From Acidimicrobiaceae bacterium (GTDB lineage: Bacteria > Actinomycetota > Acidimicrobiia > Acidimicrobiales > RAAP-2), in assembly GCA_003152015.1 (NCBI GenBank), contig PLZF01000086.1, forward strand, positions 2,901 through 41,001: a DNA stretch of 38,101 nt, in the 5' to 3' direction. Below the pieces are notes generated by a model, which was not told the DNA's origin, searched no databases, and worked only from the letters and a program-made list of their open reading frames with translations. Below, in pieces: positions 7,724 to 16,129 of this stretch (position 1 is the stretch's first letter; the number at the start of each line of letters is the position of its first letter). The translations under genes were made by a program, and so were the position numbers.

Positions 7724-7729
7724 AGCTTA
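7724..7729 (-). promoter_or_regulatory. Leaderless -10 box of the PhyH-like gene
   Basis: TAAGCT on the minus strand lies six bases before the ATG at 7717, fitting the TANNNT-6-ATG pattern. It lies 26 bases from the opposing ilvD box, so the two divergent promoters overlap in their upstream parts. Confidence 0.5.
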
Positions 7730-7755
7730 CGGGACGCAACCGGTGCGGGACGCCG

Positions 7756-7761
7756 TACCAT
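7756..7761 (+). promoter_or_regulatory. Leaderless -10 box of ilvD
   Basis: TACCAT lies exactly six bases upstream of the ilvD ATG (7768), and no Shine-Dalgarno element is present. This suggests that ilvD transcription begins at the start codon. Confidence 0.55.
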
Positions 7762-7767
7762 GACTGC

Positions 7768-9483
7768 ATGAGTGAAGACATCCGAACCGACCCGTCGGAA
7801 CAGCCTCTGGTCGGACTGAAGCCGCGCAGCCACGAGGTGACCGACGGACCGACCCGGGCACCGGCCCGCGCCATGCTTCGGGCCGTCGGCATGACCGACA
7901 CCGATTGGGACAAGCCACAGATCGGGGTGGCCTCATCGTGGAACGAAGTTACCCCGTGCAACCTTCCCTTGGCTCGCCTGGCCCAGCGGGCCAAGGCCGG
8001 CGTGCGCGATGCCGGCGGCTTTCCCTTCGAGTTTGTGACCATCGCGGTGTCCGATGGCATCTCCATGGGTCACGAGGGCATGCGTGCGTCGCTGGTCAGC
8101 CGCGAGGTCATCGCCGACTCGGTGGAGACGGTGATGCACGCCGAGCGCTTCGATGGCATGGTGACCCTGGCCGGGTGCGACAAATCGCTTCCCGGCATGC
8201 TCATGGCGGCGGCTCGGCTGAACCTACCCAGCGTGTTCCTCTATGGCGGCTCGATTCTCCCAGGCCGGGTCCGTGACCGTGCTCTGGATATCACCTCGGT
8301 GTTCGAAGCGGTGGGTGCCCATGCGGTCGATGCCCTCTCCGACGAGGAGTTGAGCCTCATCGAGCACAACGCGTGTCCCACCGAGGGATCGTGTGCGGGG
8401 ATGTTCACCGCCAATACCATGGCGTCAGTGGCCGAGGCGCTGGGCATGTCGCTCCCGGGGAGTTCAACAGCTCCCGCCGTCGACCGCCGGCGTGATGACG
8501 CCGCCTTCGCGTCGGGCCAGACGGTTGTCGACCTGCTTCGGGCCGGCATTCGGCCACGCCAGGTGATGACCAAAGAGGCCTTTGAGAATGCCATCGCCGT
8601 CACCATGGCCTTGGGGGGCTCCACCAACGCGGTGCTCCACTTGTTGGCCATCGCCAATGAGGCTCGGATCGAGCTGGCTCTCGACGACTTCAACAAGGTG
8701 GCGGCCCGGGTGCCCCACCTGGCTGATACCAAACCGCACGGCAAGTACCACATGAGTGATCTCGATCGCATCGGCGGGGTACCGGTGGTGATGAAGGAAC
8801 TCCTTGACGCCGGGTTGCTGTATGGAGACTGCCTCACGGTGACCGGAAAGACGGTGGCGGAGAACTTGGCCGCCCTCTCCCCACCGGCTCCCGACGGAGA
8901 TGTGATCCATCCCATGGGCGACCCGATCCACGTCCAGGGCGGGATCGCGGTGTTGACCGGGTCTCTCGCCCCCAACGGCTCGGTGGTGAAAGTGGCCGGG
9001 ATCGATCAGCTGACCTTCGATGGGCCGGCCCGGGTGTTCGATGGGGAGGACGCGGCCATGGAGGCCATCCTGGCTGGGTCCATCCAGGCCAATACCGTGG
9101 TGGTGATCCGGTACGAGGGACCCAAGGGTGGCCCGGGGATGCGCGAGATGTTGGCGGTGACCGGTGCCATGAAGGGCGTGGGTCGGGGCGGCGACTGTGC
9201 CCTGGTCACCGACGGTCGATTCTCGGGTGGGACCCACGGGTTCTGTATCGGGCATGTGGCTCCCGAGGCGGTCGATGGTGGCCCCATTGGTCTGGTTGCC
9301 GACGGCGACCGGATCGTGGTGGACGTGGTGAACCACACCATCGACCTTCTGGTGGACGACGATGAGCTCCAGCGACGGCGGGCGCATCTGAAGCATCCCG
9401 AGCCCCGCTATACCACCGGCGTGTTGGCCAAGTACGCCCGTCTGGTCACCGGAGCCGAGCGGGGCGCGGTCACCGAGCCCTGA
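7768..9483 (+). CDS. ilvD: Dihydroxy-acid dehydratase
   Basis: This 571-residue cytosolic enzyme dehydrates 2,3-dihydroxy-3-methylvalerate and 2,3-dihydroxyisovalerate to the 2-keto acids, the last step before transamination in isoleucine and valine synthesis. Typical parts are [13 protein letters not shown] with Cys64, [14 protein letters not shown] with Cys137, and [17 protein letters not shown] with Cys209, the three cysteines of the iron-sulphur cluster. [14 protein letters not shown] and the C-terminal [14 protein letters not shown] follow. The length is right for the family. It is transcribed from its own leaderless promoter, upstream of the ilvBNC operon and separated from it by a decayed gene and an attenuator, so it may not share the ilvB control. 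Confidence 0.96.
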   Translation: MSEDIRTDPSEQPLVGLKPRSHEVTDGPTRAPARAMLRAVGMTDTDWDKPQIGVASSWNEVTPCNLPLARLAQRAKAGVRDAGGFPFEFVTIAVSDGISMGHEGMRASLVSREVIADSVETVMHAERFDGMVTLAGCDKSLPGMLMAAARLNLPSVFLYGGSILPGRVRDRALDITSVFEAVGAHAVDALSDEELSLIEHNACPTEGSCAGMFTANTMASVAEALGMSLPGSSTAPAVDRRRDDAAFASGQTVVDLLRAGIRPRQVMTKEAFENAIAVTMALGGSTNAVLHLLAIANEARIELALDDFNKVAARVPHLADTKPHGKYHMSDLDRIGGVPVVMKELLDAGLLYGDCLTVTGKTVAENLAALSPPAPDGDVIHPMGDPIHVQGGIAVLTGSLAPNGSVVKVAGIDQLTFDGPARVFDGEDAAMEAILAGSIQANTVVVIRYEGPKGGPGMREMLAVTGAMKGVGRGGDCALVTDGRFSGGTHGFCIGHVAPEAVDGGPIGLVADGDRIVVDVVNHTIDLLVDDDELQRRRAHLKHPEPRYTTGVLAKYARLVTGAERGAVTEP

Positions 9484-9533
9484 GCGCCGACGTAGGGGCG
9501 ACTTCGATGACCGAACGGGTTGATGCCGGGGTG

Positions 9534-9803
9534 ATGGCCACATGGTGAGGAGTTCTTCCGCGGTGATCCACAACTGGCGGCCATCGCCGCGCAGCGGAGG
9601 GGAGCCGCGGGGTTGGTGCTGGTCGGAACCTTGCGGGCCAATGGATGGCCCCGGATCAGCCCGGTAGAACCGCTGGTTGTCGACGGCGCCCCAGTGGCGA
9701 CTTCCATCTGTTTGCCGTGGACATCACTGAAGTCGGGCACTTCGCGGTGGTGGGCGATGAGCACGACGTCCGGAGGTGGGCCCCGGAGGGAGCACCGACC
9801 TGA
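9534..9803 (+). pseudogene. Relic of a pyridoxamine 5'-phosphate oxidase-family (FMN-binding) gene
   Basis: The stretch begins with ATGGCCACATGG (M-A-T-W). One extra base near 9546 then breaks the frame, after which frame 1 reads EEFFRGDPQLAAIAAQ and LVLVGTLRANGWPRISPVEP, the N-terminal half of a PPOX-fold split-barrel flavin/F420-binding protein. After LVVDG at about 9685 the sequence jumps to frame 3, reading HLFAVDITEVGHFAVVGDEH and VRRWAPEGAPT up to the stop at 9801-9803. This matches the C-terminal end of the same family. The middle of the barrel, about 60-70 residues, is missing. The remnant cannot make a functional flavoprotein. It lies between ilvD and the ilvB leader. Confidence 0.75.
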
Positions 9804-9818
9804 CCGGCCACCAGGCAC

Positions 9819-9848
9819 TTGTCGAAACCCTCCCAGTCATGCAACAAT
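9819..9848 (+). promoter_or_regulatory. Candidate promoter of the ilvB leader transcript
   Basis: TTGTCG (9819-9824) and AACAAT (9843-9848) are separated by 18 bases and would start transcription just before the leader peptide ATG at 9858. The -10 deviates from TANNNT in its first position. It overlaps nothing but the end of the decayed gene. The call rests on position relative to the leader peptide. Confidence 0.35.
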
Positions 9849-9857
9849 GCAACCACC

Positions 9858-9908
9858 ATGCGTACCACCCCCATCAACCCCAGCATCATCTTGGTACTCG
9901 TTTCGTAG
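9858..9908 (+). CDS. ilvB leader peptide (attenuation), Ile/Leu/Val-rich
   Basis: This short frame encodes MRTTPINPSIILVLVS followed by TAG, 16 residues. Seven of its codons are branched-chain ones: Ile6, Ile10, Ile11, Leu12, Val13, Leu14 and Val15, six of them consecutive. This is the classical signature of a leader peptide whose translation senses charged tRNA for Ile, Leu and Val. The stop codon abuts a first hairpin (9908-9937), and a terminator follows at 9942-9967. No good ribosome site precedes the ATG. It lies only 9 bases downstream of the presumed -10, so the leader mRNA may be (nearly) leaderless. It is the regulatory element of ilvBNC. Confidence 0.85.
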   Translation: MRTTPINPSIILVLVS

Positions 9909-9937
9909 CGCACGCGACGATCTTTCGCCGTGTGCGC
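9908..9937 (+). promoter_or_regulatory. First hairpin of the ilvB attenuator
   Basis: GCGCAC (9908-9913) pairs with GTGCGC (9932-9937), and GCGA (9914-9917) with TCGC (9925-9928), with a small bulge on the 3' side. It overlaps the leader stop codon. Its position fits the pause or protector hairpin of an attenuator, which a ribosome stalled on the branched-chain codons would disturb. The competing antiterminator pairing was not resolved by eye. Confidence 0.55.
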
Positions 9938-9941
9938 TTTC

Positions 9942-9967
9942 CGACCTCCCAGATGGGAGGTCGTTTT
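9942..9967 (+). terminator. Intrinsic terminator of the ilvB attenuator
   Basis: CGACCTCCC (9942-9950), loop AGAT, GGGAGGTCG (9955-9963), then TTTT and CATT. This is a perfect 9-base stem with a 4-base loop and a T-run. It lies between the leader peptide and ilvB and is the only canonical rho-independent terminator found in the window. Confidence 0.85.
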
Positions 9968-10061
9968 CATTCCCCAATACAAACGCCACAACCAACACAA
10001 CCCATACAGATAAACCGATTGCGCCGACCATCGCAGATGAGGCAGATAAGGGAGTACCCCG

Positions 10062-11891
10062 ATGGACCCGAGGGAAATGACAGGAGCACAAGCGCTGATC
10101 AAGAGTCTGGAGATGCAGCGGGTAGAGGTGATGTTCGGCCTCCCCGGCGGTGCCATTCTCCCCGTCTACGACCCGATCATCGACTCATCGATCCGTCATA
10201 TCCTGGTACGTCACGAGCAGGGCGCCGGCCACATGGCCCAGGGATATGCCCAGGCCACGGGGCGCCCGGGGGTGGCCATCGTGACCAGCGGTCCCGGCGC
10301 CACCAACATCGTGACGCCGTTGGCGGACGCCTACATGGACTCGACGCCATTGGTGGTGATCACCGGACAAGTGGCGACGTCGTCGATCGGATCCGATGCG
10401 TTCCAAGAGAGTGACACCACCGGAATCACCATGGGGATCACCAAGCACAACTGGTTGGTGACTGATGCCAACGACATCCCCCGGGTGGTGGCCGAGGCGT
10501 TTCACGTGGCCACCACCGGTCGACCCGGACCCGTGCTGATCGACATGCCCAAGGACATCGCCCAAGCCAGCATGGAGTGGTACTGGCCTGAGCCGTCCGA
10601 TCTCGATCTTCCCGGCTACCACCCGGTCACCCGGGGGGATCCCGAGTTGGTGCGCGAGGCTGCCGAGATGCTGCTGGCCGCCGAACGACCGGTCATCTAT
10701 GCCGGCGGGGGAATTCTGAAGGCACGCGCCTCGGAGAGCCTGCGGGAACTGGCCGAGCGGACAGGTATCCCGGTGGTGACCACCCTGATGGCACGAGGCT
10801 CTTTCCCCGATTCACACCCACTCTGTTTGGGGATGCCGGGCATGCATGGGAACTACACGGCAGTGACCGCCATGCAGCGCTCGGACCTACTGATTGCGCT
10901 GGGAAGCCGGTTCGATGACCGGGTGACCGGTCGGGTGGGTGCCTTCGCCCCCGAGGCGAAGGTCATCCATGTGGATATCGATCCGGCCGAGCACCACAAG
11001 GTGCGCCGGGCCGACGTCGCCATCGTCGGCGACTGTCGATTGGTCATCGACGAGTTGTTGATGGCGCTCGACAGTCTTGGTCTCCCTCATTCGGATGCCA
11101 CCCGGGTCGGCTCGGGCGGCACGCCTTCGGACGCCGCGCCCGGAGCCCCGGCGGTGCCCGGCTCGCCGGCGGCTTCATTTCCCCGTGACGGGATCGACCT
11201 CTGGCGGGCCAAGCTCAGCGAATGGCAGATCCGGTTCCCATTGGTCTATGCCCAAACCGACGCACCCGGTGAGCTGAAGCCCCAGTTCGTCCTCGAAACC
11301 TTGCGCGACGCCACGCCTGATGACACCATCGTGGCATCCGGGGTGGGGCAACATCAGATGTTCGCCTCTCAGTGGTGGAAGTTCGACTACCCGAATACCT
11401 GGATCAACTCGGGTGGTCTCGGCACCATGGGCTTCGCAGTGCCCGCCTCGATCGGGGCCAAGGTGGGACGTCCCGACAAGATGGTGTGGGCAGTCGACGG
11501 CGATGGTTGTTTTCAGATGACCGCCCAAGAGTTGGTGACCGCCAGTTCCGAACGGATCCCCGTCAAGATCGCCCTCCTCAACAATGCCTACCTCGGCATG
11601 GTCCGGCAATGGCAGGAGATGTTCTACGAAGAGCGCTACTCCGAGGTGTACCTGTCACCCGATCTCCCCGACTACGTCGGATGGGCCGAGTCGATGGGTT
11701 GCGTCGGCATCAGGGTCGAGAGCCCCGAAGAGGTCGGCCCTGCCATTGACAAGGCCAACTCCATCGACGATCGCCCGGTGGTCATCGACTTCCGCACCGA
11801 CGCTTCGGAGAAGGTGTACCCGATGGTGGCGGCGGGAGCCTCCAACGACGAGATCATCGTCGACCCATCGCTGATGCGAGGAGATAACTGA
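10062..11891 (+). CDS. ilvB: Acetolactate synthase large (catalytic) subunit
   Basis: This 609-residue thiamine-diphosphate enzyme condenses pyruvate with pyruvate or 2-ketobutyrate, the first committed step of valine/leucine/isoleucine synthesis. It has the N-terminal [17 protein letters not shown], the catalytic glutamate at [11 protein letters not shown] (Glu52), the central FAD-binding region, and the C-terminal ThDP motif [14 protein letters not shown] followed by [15 protein letters not shown] stretch rich in Gly, Ala, Pro and Ser (about residues 345-370) is an unusually loose linker before the last domain. Translation starts at the ATG at 10062, with AAGGGAG upstream. It is controlled by the upstream leader and terminator, and its stop shares a base with the ilvN start (TGATG). 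Confidence 0.97.
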   Translation: MDPREMTGAQALIKSLEMQRVEVMFGLPGGAILPVYDPIIDSSIRHILVRHEQGAGHMAQGYAQATGRPGVAIVTSGPGATNIVTPLADAYMDSTPLVVITGQVATSSIGSDAFQESDTTGITMGITKHNWLVTDANDIPRVVAEAFHVATTGRPGPVLIDMPKDIAQASMEWYWPEPSDLDLPGYHPVTRGDPELVREAAEMLLAAERPVIYAGGGILKARASESLRELAERTGIPVVTTLMARGSFPDSHPLCLGMPGMHGNYTAVTAMQRSDLLIALGSRFDDRVTGRVGAFAPEAKVIHVDIDPAEHHKVRRADVAIVGDCRLVIDELLMALDSLGLPHSDATRVGSGGTPSDAAPGAPAVPGSPAASFPRDGIDLWRAKLSEWQIRFPLVYAQTDAPGELKPQFVLETLRDATPDDTIVASGVGQHQMFASQWWKFDYPNTWINSGGLGTMGFAVPASIGAKVGRPDKMVWAVDGDGCFQMTAQELVTASSERIPVKIALLNNAYLGMVRQWQEMFYEERYSEVYLSPDLPDYVGWAESMGCVGIRVESPEEVGPAIDKANSIDDRPVVIDFRTDASEKVYPMVAAGASNDEIIVDPSLMRGDN

Positions 11892-12460
11892 TGTCGGCCT
11901 ATGGAATCGACAAGCGCCACCACACCCTGACCGTCCTGGTCGAGAACAAGCCCGGGGTGCTGGCCAGGGTGGCCGGACTCTTCGCCCGGCGGGGATACAA
12001 CATCTTCAGCCTTGCCGTGGCTCCGTCCGACGATGCTCGATTCAGCCGCATCACCATCGTGGTGGACGTCGAGTCGGCCCCGTTGGACCAGATTGTCAAG
12101 CAACTCGACAAACTGATCCCGGTGGTCTCCATCACCGAGCTGGCCCCATCGGCGGCTCGCGAGCGTGAGTTGTTACTGGTCACCGTGGAGGTCTCACCGG
12201 AGACCCGGGGCCAGGTAATCGAGCTGGTGGGCGTGTTCGAAGGCAAGATCATCGACGTGGGCCATGACCGGCTCACGGTGATGCTGGCCGGGTCACCGAC
12301 CAAGGTCGATGACTTCGAGGACCTCATCCGGAGCTACGGAATTGTGGAGCTGCAACGTACTGGTCGGGTGGCATTGCCTATGCTCGAGCGGTCCGACGAC
12401 CGATCCAACGCGAGTGCCAAGGTGCTCGGATTCGCAAAACACACAGAGAAGGCAGGTTGA
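11891..12460 (+). CDS. ilvN: Acetolactate synthase small (regulatory) subunit
   Basis: This 189-residue regulatory subunit binds the large subunit and gives valine feedback inhibition. It begins with an ACT domain ([34 protein letters not shown]), followed by the conserved C-terminal ALS-regulatory domain ([28 protein letters not shown]). The length is slightly greater than the usual 160-170 because of a C-terminal tail ([18 protein letters not shown]). The start overlaps the end of ilvB by one base, consistent with coupled translation, and ilvC follows at once. Confidence 0.95.
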   Translation: MSAYGIDKRHHTLTVLVENKPGVLARVAGLFARRGYNIFSLAVAPSDDARFSRITIVVDVESAPLDQIVKQLDKLIPVVSITELAPSAARERELLLVTVEVSPETRGQVIELVGVFEGKIIDVGHDRLTVMLAGSPTKVDDFEDLIRSYGIVELQRTGRVALPMLERSDDRSNASAKVLGFAKHTEKAG

Positions 12461-12465
12461 TCACG

Positions 12466-13491
12466 ATGGCCACGCTGTACTACGAAAAGGACGCTGACCC
12501 GAGTTTGATCGGTGGTCGCAAAGTGGCGGTCATCGGCTATGGCTCCCAGGGTCACGCTCACGCACTGAACCTGTCCGAATCCGGGGTGGACGTTCGTGTC
12601 GGGCTCCGGGACAGCTCGTCGTCCAAGCAGAAGGCCCAAGAGGCCGGGCTGCGGGTCCTGTCGGTGGCCGAGGCGTCGGCCGAGGCTGACGTGATCATGA
12701 TTCTGTTGCCGGATACCGAGCAGGCCTCGGTGTACGAGGCCGAGATCGCTCCCCACCTGCAGCCGGGTGACGTCATCCTCTTCGCCCACGGCTTCAATAT
12801 CCGCTTCGGCCTTATCACCCCTCCCGCCGACGTGGACGTAGCCATGGTTGCTCCCAAGGGCCCTGGCCACCTGGTGCGCCGGACCTACACCGAAGGGGGA
12901 GGGGTTCCCTCCCTGGTGGCGGTGTCCGCCGATCCCTCGGGCAAGGCCCACGACCTGGCCCTGTCCTACGCCCACGCCATCGGAGCCACCCGGGCCGGAG
13001 TGCTCGATACCACCTTCGCCGAGGAGACAGAGACCGACCTGTTCGGGGAGCAGGTCGTGCTGTGCGGAGGCCTCACCGCGTTGGTGCAGGCCGGATACGA
13101 GACATTGGTAGGCGCCGGGTATCAACCCGAGTCCGCCTACTTCGAGTGTCTTCACGAGCTGAAGCTGATTGTTGACCTGATGTACGAACAGGGAATCAGC
13201 GGGATGCGTTTCTCCATCTCGGATACCGCCGAGTACGGCGACCTCACCCGCGGCCCCCGGGTCATCAACGAGGCGGTCAGGGAAGAGATGGGTCGTATCT
13301 TGGGAGAGATCCAAGACGGCACCTTCGCCAAGGAATGGGTCGAGGAGAACGCCAATGGACGTCCCAATTACAAGGCGTTGCGCCAGGCCGGCTTTGACCA
13401 TCCCATCGAGAAGGTGGGCGCCCAGCTGCGCGACATGATGCCGTTCGTCACAGCAGGGAAGCAGAAGATTCAGGACATCTCGGGCGGCTGA
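12466..13491 (+). CDS. ilvC: Ketol-acid reductoisomerase
   Basis: This 341-residue enzyme isomerises and reduces acetolactate or acetohydroxybutyrate to the dihydroxy acids with NADPH and magnesium. The Rossmann loop [13 protein letters not shown] lies near residue 25. [30 protein letters not shown] with the metal-binding Asp/Glu, and [17 protein letters not shown] with its catalytic residues are all recognisable. It is the short class I form. The ATG at 12466 is preferred over the upstream TTG because it follows AGAAGG-type ribosome sites and gives the normal [12 protein letters not shown] start. It is the last gene of ilvBNC. A nested hairpin follows its stop. Confidence 0.97.
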   Translation: MATLYYEKDADPSLIGGRKVAVIGYGSQGHAHALNLSESGVDVRVGLRDSSSSKQKAQEAGLRVLSVAEASAEADVIMILLPDTEQASVYEAEIAPHLQPGDVILFAHGFNIRFGLITPPADVDVAMVAPKGPGHLVRRTYTEGGGVPSLVAVSADPSGKAHDLALSYAHAIGATRAGVLDTTFAEETETDLFGEQVVLCGGLTALVQAGYETLVGAGYQPESAYFECLHELKLIVDLMYEQGISGMRFSISDTAEYGDLTRGPRVINEAVREEMGRILGEIQDGTFAKEWVEENANGRPNYKALRQAGFDHPIEKVGAQLRDMMPFVTAGKQKIQDISGG

Positions 13492-13529
13492 TCGTGCGGC
13501 ATCGCGGAGGATGGCGATCGGTCAGCCGC
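13484..13529 (+). terminator. Nested hairpin after ilvC
   Basis: GCGGCTGA (13484-13491, containing the ilvC stop codon) is complementary to TCAGCCGC (13522-13529). Within the loop ATCGC (13501-13505) pairs with GCGAT (13514-13518). It lies at the 3' end of the ilvBNC operon and could stabilise or end the transcript. There is no T-run. Confidence 0.4.
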
Positions 13530-13554
13530 GCCCACTGGTACCTGCCGGAAATCG

Positions 13555-13713
13555 GTGCCGGAACCGTCCCCGCCGTGGGTGGCCTACCCCGATATGTACA
13601 CGGCGCAGGGTGAGGACAAGGACGGGGCGGATTGGCTGCAGATCGATGACGTGGCTCCGCCAACGGATTCCCGGCCGAAGCTGCTCAATCAGCCGATGCC
13701 CCCCACCACGTAG
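13555..13713 (+). other. Possible gene relic between ilvC and serC
   Basis: The 195 bases between ilvC and serC contain a GTG-started frame of 52 codons with protein-like composition (PWVAYPDMYT, DGADWLQIDDVAPP). Its end overlaps the serC 3' end on the other strand. I recognise no family, and it may be the leftover of a lost gene or a chance frame. Apart from the hairpin at 13484-13529 nothing else is seen in this gap. Confidence 0.25.
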
Positions 13714-14861
13714 TTGATGCAGGCGCACAGCGCGGCCACATCGTCGGGATCGATGGCCGGGAACATGGCGACACGGAGCTGGTTGCGCCCGAGCTTGCGG
13801 TAGGGCTCGGTGTCGACAATTCCGTTGGCCCGCAGCACCGCGGCCACGGTGGCGGCATTGATGGAGTCGGCGAAATCGATGGTGGCGACCACCCGGCTCC
13901 GTTCGACCTCCCGCTGCACGAAGGGCGTGGCAAAGTCGGATTTGTCAGCCCAGGTATAGATGATCTCCGCCGAGCGGTCACACCGACCGGTGGAGAACTT
14001 CATGCCACCGTTGTCATTGAACCAGCGGACCTGGTTGTCGAACATGAACACCGTGGCCAGTGCCGGGGTGTTGTAGGTCTGGTCGAGCTTGGAGTTGTCG
14101 AGGGCGATGGTCAGGTCCAGTGACGCCGGCACCCACCGACCCGAGGCCTTGATGCTGGCGATGCGCTCTTGGGCGGACGGGGACACCAATGCGCCCCACA
14201 GGCCCCCGTCTGACCCGAAGGATTTCTGCGGAGCGAAGTAGTACACGTCGAACTGCTCGGGGTCGACCGGGAGTCCGGCGGCCCCCGAAGTGGCATCCAC
14301 CGCCACCAGACTGCCGCCCTTGGCTGCCGATTCGGCTCCTGTGGGCCGGGTGATCTCCATCATCACCCCGGTGGAAGTCTCATTGTGGGTGAGGGCGTAG
14401 AGGTCGACATCGTCCCGGGCGATCGACGTGGGGTGGGTGCCGACATCGGAGGCAATGATCTCGGGATCGTCGAGATGGGGGGCGTCGGAGGCGGCGGTGG
14501 CGAACTTGGAGGAGAATTCGCCGAAGCTGAGGTGCTGGCTCTTCTTCTCGATGAGACAGAAGGTGGCCGCGTCCCAGAAACAGGTGGTGCCCCCGTTGCC
14601 GAGCATGACCTCGTACCCGTCAGGTAGCGAAAACAGGTCGCGGAGGCCTTCCCGAAGGCTGCCGACCACTGACTTGACGGTCTTTTGACGGTGGCTGGTG
14701 CCGAGGAAATGGTTGGCCGCCGCGGCCAGGGCCCCGACGTTCTCGGGTCGCACTTTGGAGGGTCCCGAGCCGAAGCGGCCGTCGGCCGGGAGCAAGTTGG
14801 CAGGAATGGTGATCTGGGGGTTGTCAGAGGCGTCGGTCACGTATGGAATCATGGCACTCAT
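13689..14861 (-). CDS. serC: Phosphoserine aminotransferase
   Basis: This protein of up to 390 residues is a pyridoxal-phosphate class V aminotransferase that converts 3-phosphohydroxypyruvate to phosphoserine in serine synthesis. [15 protein letters not shown] near the N-terminus is the actinobacterial SerC signature. The PLP lysine lies in [32 protein letters not shown] supplies the cofactor Asp. Two starts are possible: ATG at 14861 (MSAMIPYV) or ATG at 14852 (MIPYV). With the first, the start codon overlaps that of the divergent aminotransferase gene. Its partner serA lies 1.3 kb away on the opposite strand, beyond that gene. Confidence 0.93.
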   Translation of the reverse strand: MSAMIPYVTDASDNPQITIPANLLPADGRFGSGPSKVRPENVGALAAAANHFLGTSHRQKTVKSVVGSLREGLRDLFSLPDGYEVMLGNGGTTCFWDAATFCLIEKKSQHLSFGEFSSKFATAASDAPHLDDPEIIASDVGTHPTSIARDDVDLYALTHNETSTGVMMEITRPTGAESAAKGGSLVAVDATSGAAGLPVDPEQFDVYYFAPQKSFGSDGGLWGALVSPSAQERIASIKASGRWVPASLDLTIALDNSKLDQTYNTPALATVFMFDNQVRWFNDNGGMKFSTGRCDRSAEIIYTWADKSDFATPFVQREVERSRVVATIDFADSINAATVAAVLRANGIVDTEPYRKLGRNQLRVAMFPAIDPDDVAALCACINYVVGGIG

Positions 14862-16074
14862 GGCTCACCCGCCCGAAAACCGTGTCTCGGCGCGTATCGC
14901 CGCCGTCTCACCGTCGGCCACCCTGGCGGTCGATGCCAAGGCCAAAGCCCTACAGGCCCAGGGGGAGAATGTCATCGGCTTCGGGGCCGGCGAGCCCGAT
15001 TTCCCTACCCCTGACCACATAGTGGCCGCGGCGGAAGTCGCCTGCCGGGATCCCAAGTCCTACAAGTATTCGCCCACCGCCGGCCTGCCCGCGCTGCGGG
15101 ACGCCCTGGCGGCTAAGACCCGGCGCGATTCAGGGCTGGAGGTCAGCGCCTCGCAGGTTCTGGTGACCAATGGCGCCAAGCACGCCATCGCCAACGCCTT
15201 TGCCGTCCTGTGCGACCCCGGCGACGAGGTGCTGGTGTTGGCGCCGTACTGGACGACCTACCCCGAGTCCATCGCCTTGGCCGGTGGCGTCCCCGTGGTG
15301 ATTTCTACCGATGAGTCATCGGGATTCCGGGTTTCTGTGGATCAGCTGGAAGCTGCCTACACCGACCGGACCAAGGTGTTGCTCTTTGTGTCTCCCTCCA
15401 ACCCGACAGGGGCGGTCTATCCGCGTTCGGAGATCGAAGCCATCGGCCGCTGGGCGGTGGACCATGGCGTGTGGGTCATCACCGACGAAATCTATGAACA
15501 TCTGGTCTATGGGGACGCCGAGCACCACTCGATGCCGGTGGTCGTCCCCGAGCTGGTCGATACCTGCATTGTGGTCAATGGCGTGGCCAAGACCTACGCC
15601 ATGACGGGTTGGCGGGTCGGGTGGCTGATCGGCCCCACCGACATCGTCACCGCCGCCACCAACCTCCAGTCTCACCAAACCTCCAATGTGGCCAACGTCA
15701 GCCAACGGGCGGCGCTGGCCGCGGTGGCGGGTGACCTGTCGGCAGTGTCGGAGATGCGATCGGCCTTCGACCGCCGCCGCCAAACCATTCACCGGATGCT
15801 CAACGAGATCGACGGGGTCACCTGCATCGATCCTGACGGAGCGTTCTATGCCTTCCCGTCGGTGCAGGGGCTCTATGGCCGGGAAATCCGCGGCCGGAAG
15901 ATCACATCGAGTGCCGAGTTGGCCGAGGTGGCCATCGACGAGGCCAAGGTGGCGGTGGTGCCCGGCGAGGCGTTCGGAGCGCCCGGGTACTTTCGGATGT
16001 CCTACGCGTTGGGCGACGACGACCTTATCGAGGGTGTCAATCGATTGGCCGAACTCTTCAGCGACGCCGGCTAG
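14860..16074 (+). CDS. aspC: Pyridoxal-phosphate aspartate aminotransferase (class I)
   Basis: This protein of about 404 residues is a fold-type I aminotransferase, most like the prokaryotic aspartate aminotransferases of the AspB/AspC kind. The N-terminus [20 protein letters not shown] and [17 protein letters not shown] are diagnostic. [10 protein letters not shown] supplies the substrate/cofactor contacts, and the PLP lysine is in [29 protein letters not shown] near the C-terminus holds the substrate-binding Arg. The start is ATG 14860; an in-frame ATG at 14851 would overlap serC by a few codons. It lies between the two serine-synthesis genes and before serA, and may feed amino groups to the same pathways. 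The substrate preference is not certain. Confidence 0.9.
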   Translation: MAHPPENRVSARIAAVSPSATLAVDAKAKALQAQGENVIGFGAGEPDFPTPDHIVAAAEVACRDPKSYKYSPTAGLPALRDALAAKTRRDSGLEVSASQVLVTNGAKHAIANAFAVLCDPGDEVLVLAPYWTTYPESIALAGGVPVVISTDESSGFRVSVDQLEAAYTDRTKVLLFVSPSNPTGAVYPRSEIEAIGRWAVDHGVWVITDEIYEHLVYGDAEHHSMPVVVPELVDTCIVVNGVAKTYAMTGWRVGWLIGPTDIVTAATNLQSHQTSNVANVSQRAALAAVAGDLSAVSEMRSAFDRRRQTIHRMLNEIDGVTCIDPDGAFYAFPSVQGLYGREIRGRKITSSAELAEVAIDEAKVAVVPGEAFGAPGYFRMSYALGDDDLIEGVNRLAELFSDAG

Positions 16075-16129
16075 CGCGGCTGTTACATGACCATCGAGAT
16101 CGATCCGATCTCACAGAGGAAGGATCACC

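Noticed and set aside
9776..10414. 212-codon plus-strand frame through the ilvB leader and start of ilvB
   Set aside because: It is out of frame with ilvB and reads through the terminator; low-complexity shadow.
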